Origin: DAITBA01 sp036824005 | GTDB taxonomy: Bacteria; Pseudomonadota; Gammaproteobacteria; Burkholderiales; Rhodocyclaceae | Assembly: GCA_036824005.1 (NCBI GenBank) | Contig: DAITBA010000001.1 | Span: forward strand, 372,001-436,000 | Reading direction: 5' to 3' | Length of the DNA: 64,000 nucleotides | In this document: piece after piece, positions 53,403 to 60,770 of the stretch | Layout of the letters: every line of letters begins with the position of its first letter | How positions within the stretch are numbered: the stretch's first letter is position 1 | Notes under the pieces: generated by a model | Database searches by the model: none | What the model was told of the DNA's origin: nothing | The model's input: only the letters and a program-made list of their open reading frames with translations | Translations under genes and position numbers: made by a program

Positions 53403-54385
53403 ACACTCCGGCGCGCGTTTCCTACCGCGAGGCACTGCGCCAGGCGCTGCGCGAAGCAATGCAGCGTGACCCGCGCGTGTTCCTGATGGGCGAGGACGTG
53501 GGCAAGTACGGCGGTACCTATGCCGTGAGCAAGGGCCTGCTGGAGGAGTTCGGCCCCGAGCGCATCCGCGACACGCCGCTGTCCGAACTCGCTTTCGTCG
53601 GTGCGGGCATCGGTGCGGCGCTGGGCGGCATGCGGCCGATCGTGGAAGTGATGACGGTGAACTTCAGCTTGCTTGCCCTGGACCAGATCGTCAACAGCGC
53701 CGCGCTCTACCGCCACATGTCCGGCGGCCAGTTCAGCGTGCCCCTGGTGATCCGCATGGCCACCGGCGCCGGGCGCCAACTGGCGGCGCAGCACTCCCAC
53801 AGTCTGGAGGGCTGGTACGCCCATATCCCGGGCATCAGGATCCTCACGCCGGCCACCATCGACGATGCCCGCGGCATGCTCTGGCCGGCGCTCGAGGATC
53901 CCGATCCGGTGCTCATCTTCGAGCACGCCCAGCTCTACAATATGGAAGGCGGGCTGACATCGGACGGCCAGGTGGACATCGCCCGCGCCAGGGTGCGGCG
54001 GCCGGGTGCGCAAGTGAGCCTCATCACCTATGGCGCCTGTCTGTGGAAAGCCTTGGAGGCGGCAGAGGCGCTTGCCGGCGAGGGCGTTGATACCGAAGTC
54101 ATCGACCTGCGCGTGCTGCGGCCGCTGGACAGCGATACCATCATGGCATCGGTGCGCAAGACCCACCGCGCGGTGGTCATCGACGAGGGCTGGCGCAGCG
54201 GTAGCCTGGCGGCGGAGATCATGGCCCGCATCATGGAGCAGGCGTTCTACGATCTGGACGCGCCGGTGGCGCGGGTGTGCAGCGAAGAGGTGCCGATACC
54301 CTATGCCAAACACCTGGAGGACGCGGCGCTGCCTCAGATGCCGAAGATCGTCGCCGCGGCGCGGCAGGTATGTGGCATGGCATGA
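53399..54385 (+). CDS. 2-oxoacid dehydrogenase E1 beta subunit
   Basis: A 328-residue E1beta: SYREALRQALREAMQRDP, FLMGEDVGKYGGTYAVSKGL, DTPLSELAFVGAGIGAA, GGQFSVPLVIRMATGAG and HSHSLEGWYAHIPG, followed by the transketolase C-terminal domain (EVIDLRVLRPLDSDTI, VVIDEGWRSG). It completes the ThDP site with E1alpha in a heterotetramer. It overlaps both neighbours by ATGA, showing strict translational coupling of E1alpha, E1beta and E2. Confidence 0.95.
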   Translation: MNTPARVSYREALRQALREAMQRDPRVFLMGEDVGKYGGTYAVSKGLLEEFGPERIRDTPLSELAFVGAGIGAALGGMRPIVEVMTVNFSLLALDQIVNSAALYRHMSGGQFSVPLVIRMATGAGRQLAAQHSHSLEGWYAHIPGIRILTPATIDDARGMLWPALEDPDPVLIFEHAQLYNMEGGLTSDGQVDIARARVRRPGAQVSLITYGACLWKALEAAEALAGEGVDTEVIDLRVLRPLDSDTIMASVRKTHRAVVIDEGWRSGSLAAEIMARIMEQAFYDLDAPVARVCSEEVPIPYAKHLEDAALPQMPKIVAAARQVCGMA

Positions 54386-55509
54386 ACGGTCAAGACACTG
54401 CGCAGATGATCGAATTCAAACTCCCCTCCCTCGGCGCCGACATGGACGAGGGCAAGCTGCTGGAATGGAAAGTCAAACCCAGCGACCGGGTCAGGCGCGG
54501 CGACGTGATCGCGGTGGTGGACACCTCCAAGGCAGCGGTGGACGTGGAGATCTGGTCGGATGGCACAGTGCAGGAACTCGTCGTCCGGCCCGGCGAGACG
54601 ATTCCCGTGGGCACCGTCATGGCTACCCTGCTGGAGCCTGGCGCCGAAGCGGCTGCGCCGGCCGCGGAGCCGGTGGTGCCGCCGCCCGGCCGCAGGTTGA
54701 TTTCTCCCGCGGCTCGCCGGCGTGCCGACGAGCTGGGCGTGGCCCTCGACCTGGTCACGGGCACCGGACCCCATGGCACGGTCATACTGCAGGACGTGGA
54801 ACGCGCGGCAGCAGCGCAGGCAGCGCCGCCCGACCGGCAGGCCGAGATGCGCAAGGCCATCGCCGCGGCGATGGGCCGCTCGAAACGGGAGATTCCGCAC
54901 TACTACCTGTCGGAAACCATTCCGCTCGCCCAGGCCGCGGCTTGGCTGCAGACGGAAAACGCACAGCGGCCGGTGGCCGAAAGGTTGCTCATGGCCGTCC
55001 TATTCCTCAAGGCAACGGCCCTAGCCTGCGTCAAGTTCCCCGACATGAACGGCTACTATCGGGATGGTCGCTTCGTGCCCCAGCCTGCGGTACACGTGGG
55101 CGTGGCCATCTCCCTGCGCCAGGGCGGATTGATCGCGCCGGCCCTGCACGATGTGGCGACGAAGTCTCTCACCCGGTTGATGGCCGAGCTCGCTGATCTG
55201 GTGGCACGCGCCCGCGCCGGCTCGCTGCGCAGCTCGGAGATGTCGGACCCGACGATTACCGTCACCAACCTTGGCGAAGGCGGCGTCGAATCCGTGCTGG
55301 GTGTCATCTACCCGCCCCAGGTGGCGCTGGTGGGCTTCGGCCGCGTACAGGATCGCCCCTGGGTGGAAGACGGACAGATCGTAGTCCAGCCCGCGGTGAC
55401 TGCGAGTCTGGCGGCGGATCATCGCGTCAGCGACGGCCATCGCGGCGCGCGCTTTCTGGCCGAGATAGGCAATCTGCTGCAGCAGCCCGGGCACTTGCAG
55501 GGGGAATGA
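54382..55509 (+). CDS. 2-oxoacid dehydrogenase E2 acyltransferase
   Basis: A 375-residue E2. There is one lipoyl domain (9-85) with the lipoylated Lys in VVDTSKAAVD (K50), a peripheral-subunit-binding domain (105-140, SPAARRRADELGV and GPHGTVILQDVE) and a catalytic core ending in ADHRVSDGHRGA (H347, D351), the E2 active site. It passes the acyl group from the lipoyl arm to CoA, or possibly to another thiol. The core is slightly short for the family. No E3 (lipoamide dehydrogenase) gene lies in the window, so E3 must be shared. The start overlaps E1beta and the stop overlaps the ACP start. Confidence 0.92.
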   Translation: MNGQDTAQMIEFKLPSLGADMDEGKLLEWKVKPSDRVRRGDVIAVVDTSKAAVDVEIWSDGTVQELVVRPGETIPVGTVMATLLEPGAEAAAPAAEPVVPPPGRRLISPAARRRADELGVALDLVTGTGPHGTVILQDVERAAAAQAAPPDRQAEMRKAIAAAMGRSKREIPHYYLSETIPLAQAAAWLQTENAQRPVAERLLMAVLFLKATALACVKFPDMNGYYRDGRFVPQPAVHVGVAISLRQGGLIAPALHDVATKSLTRLMAELADLVARARAGSLRSSEMSDPTITVTNLGEGGVESVLGVIYPPQVALVGFGRVQDRPWVEDGQIVVQPAVTASLAADHRVSDGHRGARFLAEIGNLLQQPGHLQGE

Positions 55510-55757
55510 CGATGAACGACAACGAGATCCGCAACGCAGTGCTGGTCACCCTGACGTCGATTGCGCCGGAAATCGACGCACGCGACCTCGATCCGGACAA
55601 GCCGCTGCGCAACCAGGTCGACCTGGACTCGATGGACTATCTCAATTTCCTCATCGGTCTGCACCGGCATCTGGGCGTCGATATCCCCGAAGTGGACTAC
55701 GGCAAGCTGGGGACGCTCAACTCGATCGTTTCCTACCTCGCGGCTAAGCGCGCATGA
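55506..55757 (+). CDS. Acyl carrier protein
   Basis: An 83-residue ACP with the phosphopantetheine site DSMD (S42) in VDLDSMDYLNFLIGLH, an acidic helix 2 and the usual four-helix length. It differs from fatty-acid AcpP (which has DSLD and a longer acidic stretch) and resembles the ACPs of specialised pathways. Its ATG overlaps the E2 stop (ATGA), so it is made in fixed ratio with the dehydrogenase complex. This suggests that the ACP receives or carries the acyl product of the complex or of the ligase. That link is inferred from gene coupling only. Confidence 0.88.
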   Translation: MTMNDNEIRNAVLVTLTSIAPEIDARDLDPDKPLRNQVDLDSMDYLNFLIGLHRHLGVDIPEVDYGKLGTLNSIVSYLAAKRA

Positions 55758-55785
55758 AAAAGCGCGGCACCGGGCCGCGCTACTC
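55757..55785. terminator. Bidirectional terminator between acp and htpX
   Basis: AGCGCGGC (55761-55768) pairs with GCCGCGCT (55774-55781) around a five-base loop. On the minus strand it is followed by TTTTT (55761-55757), a proper intrinsic terminator for htpX. On the plus strand the following sequence is only moderately T-rich. Confidence 0.8.
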
Positions 55786-55815
55786 TTACTCTGCTCCGCT
55801 GTCAGCGCGCTGCGT

Positions 55816-56682
55816 TCATCGCCCCCAGGCGACCGACGGCGGCGGCGCCATTTCGCGCAGCCGTGCGATGCGCTCCTCAGTGGCCGGATGGGTGCTGAAC
55901 AGCCCCTTCAGGCCGCCGCCGGACAGGGGATTCATGATCATCATCTGCGCCGTTTCCGGATGTGCCTCGGCGGTGTGCATGGGGATGCCGCGGGCATAGG
56001 CATCGATCTTCGCCAAGGCATCGGCGAGCGCGTGGGGATCGCCGGAGATCTCGGCGCCGCCGCGGTCGGCCTCGAATTCGCGGGCGCGCGAGATCGCCAT
56101 CTGGATCAGCATCCCGGCGATCGGCGCCAGAATCATGATGATGATGGAGACGATCGGGTTGGGCCGGTTCTCGCCGTCGCGGCCGCCGAAGAACATGCCG
56201 AAGTTGGCGAGCGAGGAGATGGCACCGGCGATGGTCGCGGAGATGGTCGATATGAGAATGTCGCGATGCTTGACGTGCGCCAGCTCGTGGGCCATCACTC
56301 CGCGCAGCTCGCGTGGCGTCAACAGCTGCAGAATGCCGGTGGTGGCGGCCACGGCCGCGTGCTCCGGGTTGCGGCCGGTGGCGAACGCATTGGGCTGCGC
56401 CTCGTCGATGAGATAGACCTTGGGCATGGGCAGCTCGGCCCGCTGCGCCAGTTCGCGCACCATGTTGTAGAACTGGGGCGCGGAGGACGCATCGACTTCC
56501 TGTGCGCTGTACATGCGCAGCACCATCTTGTCGGAGAACCAGTAGGCCCACAGGTTCATGGCGCCCCCCAGCAGCAATGCCAAAAGCATCCCCTGGCCGC
56601 CACCGAGCGCCATGCCGAGCGCGCCGAACAGCGCCATGATGCCGGCCATCAGTATCGTGGTCTTGAGCCAGTTACCCAACAT
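55816..56682 (-). CDS. htpX: Membrane protease HtpX
   Basis: A 288-residue HtpX. Two N-terminal helices (ILMAGIMALFGALGMAL, LLALLLGGAMNLWAYWF) are followed by the zinc site HELAH (132-136), a second hydrophobic pair (ISATIAGAISSLANFGMFF, IVSIIIMILAPIAGMLI) and the third ligand in AREFEADRGG. It degrades misfolded membrane proteins at the inner membrane, together with FtsH. Full length. It is convergent with the ACP gene and separated from fmt by 64 bases. Confidence 0.96.
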   Translation of the reverse strand: MLGNWLKTTILMAGIMALFGALGMALGGGQGMLLALLLGGAMNLWAYWFSDKMVLRMYSAQEVDASSAPQFYNMVRELAQRAELPMPKVYLIDEAQPNAFATGRNPEHAAVAATTGILQLLTPRELRGVMAHELAHVKHRDILISTISATIAGAISSLANFGMFFGGRDGENRPNPIVSIIIMILAPIAGMLIQMAISRAREFEADRGGAEISGDPHALADALAKIDAYARGIPMHTAEAHPETAQMMIMNPLSGGGLKGLFSTHPATEERIARLREMAPPPSVAWGR

Positions 56683-56746
56683 CGCTTGATCCTCTCTTTC
56701 GGGTTTTCAAATTGCACTCCCTTAGATAAGGGGCGACGGGAATAAT

Positions 56747-57685
56747 TCAATCGCCCGGCGACTGGAAGCGGCTGCCCTGCGACAGGGGGAAACCACGCAG
56801 GAAATCGGCCGCTGCGAGCCGTTTGCCGCCCGGCTTCTGCAGTTCCGTCAGGCACAGCGCCGCCTCGCCGCAAGCCACGACCACGCCTCCAGCGTCGCTG
56901 CGCAGCACTTCGCCGGGCAGACCGGAGGCGTCTGCAACGACGTGGGCGCGCCAGATTTTCACCGGCGTCGATTGCAGCAATGCGACGGCCCCGGGGAACG
57001 GATCGAAGGCACGCACGGCGCACGCCAGCTCTCGCGCGGGGCGGCGCCAGTCCAGCACTGCCTCCGCCTTGGCGATCTTGGCGGCGTAGGTCACGCCTAG
57101 TTCCGGCTGAGGCACGCCATGCAGCGTTCCGGCTTCGAGCCGCTGCAACGCCGAGACGATCAGCTCCGCGCCGAGGACGGCGAGCTTGTCGTGGAGCGTA
57201 CCGGCGGTATCTTCGGCGCCAATGGGCAGCGCCTCGGCAAGCAGCATCGGGCCGGTATCCAGCCCCGCATCCATCTGCATGATGGTGACGCCGGTTTCGC
57301 GATCCCCGGCCAGCAGCGCCCGCTGGATCGGCGCCGCACCGCGCCAGCGCGGCAACAGCGAGGCATGGATATTGATACAGCCCCGGGACGGAATGTCGAG
57401 CACTGCCTGGGGCAGGATCAGGCCGTAGGCGGCGACCACCAGAACGTCGGCAACAGCGGCAGCCAGCGGCCGACGGCTCGCCTCGTCCTTGAGCGAAGAC
57501 GGCTGATGGACTTCGAGCCGGTGCTCCAGCGCCAGCCGCTTGACCGGACTCGGCTGCACCGCCATGCCCCGGCCGGCAGCGCGGTCGGGCTGGGTCAGCA
57601 CCAGGGGAACGCTGAAACCGGCGCGCAGAATGGCGCGCAGGGCCGCTGCTGCGAATTCCGGCGTGCCGGCGAAGGCGACGCGCAT
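56747..57685 (-). CDS. fmt: Methionyl-tRNA formyltransferase
   Basis: A 312-residue Fmt. It has MRVAFAGTPEFA, the formyl-THF-binding and catalytic motif INIHASLLPRWRGAAPIQ (N105, H107) and the catalytic Asp in GLDTGPML (D143), with a C-terminal OB-like domain. It formylates Met on initiator tRNA. It lies 19 bases after def on the same strand, the classic def-fmt pair, so transcription is coupled. Confidence 0.97.
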   Translation of the reverse strand: MRVAFAGTPEFAAAALRAILRAGFSVPLVLTQPDRAAGRGMAVQPSPVKRLALEHRLEVHQPSSLKDEASRRPLAAAVADVLVVAAYGLILPQAVLDIPSRGCINIHASLLPRWRGAAPIQRALLAGDRETGVTIMQMDAGLDTGPMLLAEALPIGAEDTAGTLHDKLAVLGAELIVSALQRLEAGTLHGVPQPELGVTYAAKIAKAEAVLDWRRPARELACAVRAFDPFPGAVALLQSTPVKIWRAHVVADASGLPGEVLRSDAGGVVVACGEAALCLTELQKPGGKRLAAADFLRGFPLSQGSRFQSPGD

Positions 57686-57704
57686 CAGCTCGCAACCACC
57701 TGGA

Positions 57705-58208
57705 TCACGCGGTAATCCTGGCCTGCTTGGCGAGCTTGGCCTTGATGCGCGTCTGCTTCAAGCGCGACAAATACTCGACGAAGACCTTGCCCTTGAGGTG
57801 GTCCATCTCGTGCTGCACGCACACGGCGAGCAGCCCTTCGGCATCGAGCGTGAAACTCTTGCCCTCCAGGTCGAGGGCGCGCACGGTCACCCGCTCGCTG
57901 CGCGCCACCTTTTCGTAAATGCCCGGCACCGAAAGGCATCCTTCCTCGCACACCCGTTCGCCGTCGCGGGCGATGATCTGCGGATTGATCAGCGTGATCA
58001 GATGGGCCTTGTCCTCGCTGACATCAATGACGATCACCTGCTTGTGCACGTCCACCTGGGTGGCGGCCAAGCCGATGCCGGGCGCCGCATACATGGTTTC
58101 GGCCATGTCCTGCGCCAGCTTGCGAATCCTGTCGTCCACGCGCTCGACCGGAGCGGCCACCTTGTGCAGTCGCGGATCGGGATAACGCAATATCGGTAGT
58201 AAGGCCAT
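57705..58208 (-). CDS. def: Peptide deformylase
   Basis: A 167-residue deformylase with all three motifs: GIGLAATQ (44-51), EGCLS with the metal-ligand C91, and QHEMDHL with H133 and H137. It removes the formyl group from nascent proteins. It is the first gene of the def-fmt unit. The region upstream (58209-58388) is AT-rich and divides it from the divergent LysM gene. Confidence 0.97.
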   Translation of the reverse strand: MALLPILRYPDPRLHKVAAPVERVDDRIRKLAQDMAETMYAAPGIGLAATQVDVHKQVIVIDVSEDKAHLITLINPQIIARDGERVCEEGCLSVPGIYEKVARSERVTVRALDLEGKSFTLDAEGLLAVCVQHEMDHLKGKVFVEYLSRLKQTRIKAKLAKQARITA

Positions 58209-58388
58209 AAAAAGCTTGCCGATTTAGGCAATTACATGCAAAAATTAATGCAAAAATGAATGAATTCCGGCGTCCGTGCTAGACTTTGACTGGGCGTGCG
58301 GGGAAAGTATCCCTGCCGGGTATCCAGAGTTGCCGTGAAACGCCGTTATTCACCGCACAACCGAACAACGACGCCGTGCGAGGCCACC
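58209..58388. promoter_or_regulatory. AT-rich divergent promoter region of def and the LysM gene
   Basis: This 180-base stretch is the most AT-rich in its neighbourhood (CATGCAAAAATTAATGCAAAAATG). TAGACT in TGCTAGACTTTGAC (about 58277-58290) is a plausible plus-strand -10 element. Exact promoters cannot be fixed by eye. Confidence 0.45.
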
Positions 58389-59405
58389 ATGCTCAGACGC
58401 ATTATATTCCCGCTGCTGCTGTGTTTCTCAAGTGCCCACGCGCTGGCGCAGGCAGCCAAGCCGATTCAGTTGGCCGAGAACGCCCCGGATCGCTACACCG
58501 TTCAGCGCGGCGACACACTGTGGGGAATTTCCGGCAAGTTCCTGCGCGAGCCGTGGCGCTGGCCCGAGATCTGGCGCCTGAATCGCGACCAGATCCGCAA
58601 TCCCCACCGCATCTATCCCGGGCAGGTGATCGTGCTCGATCGCGCCGGCCCGACCCTGTCGATCGAAAAAGTCCAGCCCAAGATCTATGAAGAGAAGGGG
58701 GACGAGGCGATTCCCGCCATTCCGCAGCAGGTCATCGCCCCCTTCCTGAGCGAGCCGCTGGTGGTCGAGGAGGGTGCCCTGGACAATGCTCCCAAGATCG
58801 TGGCGACCCAGGAAGACCGCGTCTTCGTCGGCGTCGGCAACACCGCCTATGCTACAGGCATCAAGGGTAACGCCAACCTATGGCAGGTCTATCGCAAGAC
58901 CAAGCCGATCAAGGATCCGGTCACGGCCGAAGTGCTCGGCCACGAGGCGTTCTACCTAGGCAGCGCCCGCGTGGTGCGTCCGGGCGACCCGGCGACGATG
59001 GAAATCGTCACGTCCAAGCAGGAGATCGGGCTCACCGACCGCTTGATACCGGCCGCGACGCCCGACGTCGTCACCTACGCGCCGCATGCGCCGAACAAGC
59101 AGGTCGAAGGCCGCGTTGTCAGCATCTACGAGGGCGTCAGCGAAACCGGGCGCAATTACATCGTCTCCATCAACCGCGGCAAGCGCGACGGCATGGAAAT
59201 CGGCCACGTCCTCGCCATCTATCGCCACGGGCGTAACGTCAGCTACGCAGAGGACAAGGCGTCCGGCAGGAAGGAGTTCTACCAGTTGCCCGACGAGCGT
59301 CATGGCTTGGTGTTCATCTTCCGCACCTTCGAGCGCTTGTCCTACGGCCTGGTGATGAACGCCTCGCGCCCCGTCACGGCGGCCGACATCGTCCGCACGC
59401 CTTGA
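58389..59405 (+). CDS. Exported LysM-domain protein
   Basis: A 338-residue protein with signal peptide (LRRIIFPLLLCFSSAHALA). An N-terminal LysM domain follows (YTVQRGDTLWGISGKFL, PEIWRLNRDQIRNPHRIYPGQVIVL), then a long beta-rich region that in relatives is called the DUF4398/SLH-like or 'LysM plus extension' form. LysM binds peptidoglycan, so the protein should sit on the cell wall in the periplasm. Gene order (next to def and dprA) is conserved in Betaproteobacteria. The stop overlaps the dprA start. Confidence 0.9.
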   Translation: MLRRIIFPLLLCFSSAHALAQAAKPIQLAENAPDRYTVQRGDTLWGISGKFLREPWRWPEIWRLNRDQIRNPHRIYPGQVIVLDRAGPTLSIEKVQPKIYEEKGDEAIPAIPQQVIAPFLSEPLVVEEGALDNAPKIVATQEDRVFVGVGNTAYATGIKGNANLWQVYRKTKPIKDPVTAEVLGHEAFYLGSARVVRPGDPATMEIVTSKQEIGLTDRLIPAATPDVVTYAPHAPNKQVEGRVVSIYEGVSETGRNYIVSINRGKRDGMEIGHVLAIYRHGRNVSYAEDKASGRKEFYQLPDERHGLVFIFRTFERLSYGLVMNASRPVTAADIVRTP

Positions 59406-60517
59406 CGCTGGCCGATGAGGCGTCCCTCGCCGCCTGGCTGCGCCTAACGCTTATCCCGGGCGTCGGCGGCGAGACGCAGCGCCTGCTGCTGTCACGGCTC
59501 GGCCTGCCCAACGAGATCTTCGACTCCGGGCCGCGGGCGCTGGCTCAACTGGTTCCGGAAAAGCTCGCCCAAACGATCATCACCCATGACGCCGCCGGCG
59601 AGATCGCGGCGGCACTCGCTTGGGCACGCGAGCCAGGCAATGCCATTGTCACGCTCGCGGACAGCGCCTACCCGCAGCGCCTGCTGCAGACCCCCGACCC
59701 GCCGACCCTGCTCTACGTCAAGGGGCGCCTGGAGCTACTGAATTGTCCAGCATTGGCGATCGTCGGCAGCCGCAACGCCACTGCCCAGGGCATCGCCAAC
59801 GCCGAGGCGTTCGCCGAAGCGCTCGCCGACGCAGGATTGACGGTCATCAGCGGTCTGGCTCTTGGCATAGACGCGGCGGCACACCGCGGTGCACTGCGCG
59901 CCGGGGGCGCCGACCGCTCCTCGACGCTGGCGGTAATCGGCACCGGCATCGATCGCGTCTATCCAGCGCGTAATCGCGAACTGGCACAACAGATGGCGGG
60001 CGCGGGCGCCATCGTCAGCGAATTTCCCTTGGGCACGCCGGCCATCAGTGGCAATTTTCCGCGCCGCAACCGCATCATCTCCGGCATGGCGCTCGGTGTC
60101 CTGGTGGTGGAGGCAGCGCAGCGCAGCGGCTCGCTGATCACCGCGCGACTGGCGGGCGATCAGGGTCGGGAGGTGTTCGCCATTCCCGGCTCTATCCACT
60201 CGCCTCTATCGAAGGGCTGCCACCAGCTCATCAAACAGGGCGCCAAGCTGGTGGACGATGCGCGCGACATCCTCGATGAGCTGGGGTTTGCAACCGGCGT
60301 GCCATCGTCGACACCGCATGCCGGCCCCACCGACGCAGCTCCCAGCGGGGCCACCGACAAGCTGCTCGTGGCGCTCGGCTACGACCCGTGCGATATGGAC
60401 ACCCTGGCAGCACGCGCCGGCGTGGCTGCCGAGGAACTTGCCGCGCTGCTGCTTGAACTCGAACTCGACGGCCGTGTCGCGCGTCTGCCCGGCGGTTGGA
60501 TCCAGCGCCTCGGCTAA
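59402..60517 (+). CDS. dprA: DNA-processing protein DprA
   Basis: A 371-residue DprA. It has an N-terminal helical domain (LRLTLIPGVGGETQRLLL), the Rossmann core with AIVGSRNATAQG and ISGLALGIDAAAHRGAL, GSLITARLAGDQGREVFAIPG and a C-terminal winged helix (LLVALGYDPCDMDTLAARAG). It protects incoming single-stranded DNA and loads RecA in natural transformation. The start is TTG at 59402 overlapping the LysM stop (TTGA); no ATG is near. The smg gene, which often lies between dprA and topoisomerase genes in relatives, is absent. Confidence 0.95.
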   Translation: MTLADEASLAAWLRLTLIPGVGGETQRLLLSRLGLPNEIFDSGPRALAQLVPEKLAQTIITHDAAGEIAAALAWAREPGNAIVTLADSAYPQRLLQTPDPPTLLYVKGRLELLNCPALAIVGSRNATAQGIANAEAFAEALADAGLTVISGLALGIDAAAHRGALRAGGADRSSTLAVIGTGIDRVYPARNRELAQQMAGAGAIVSEFPLGTPAISGNFPRRNRIISGMALGVLVVEAAQRSGSLITARLAGDQGREVFAIPGSIHSPLSKGCHQLIKQGAKLVDDARDILDELGFATGVPSSTPHAGPTDAAPSGATDKLLVALGYDPCDMDTLAARAGVAAEELAALLLELELDGRVARLPGGWIQRLG

Positions 60518-60770
60518 ATTTCCGCCGCCCCTCGCCGCGCACCGTCGATCATCTGTTCGGCGTATGTATCTTGCCAGCGCCGGGGAATTGTCCTTATCAT
60601 CCTGCGCTCCCCGACCCGGGTCGAAGTACACCGAAGTGATCGGAATCGATGCTGCTCATGGACAAGTCGTTCCTGCATGCCGAAAAGGCGTCCGTCGCCC
60701 GCACCGTGGTGCGCAGCAGCGCGTGCGGTCTCCCTGCCGACCGCGCTGACGCCTTCAGGAGAGTGCAGCC

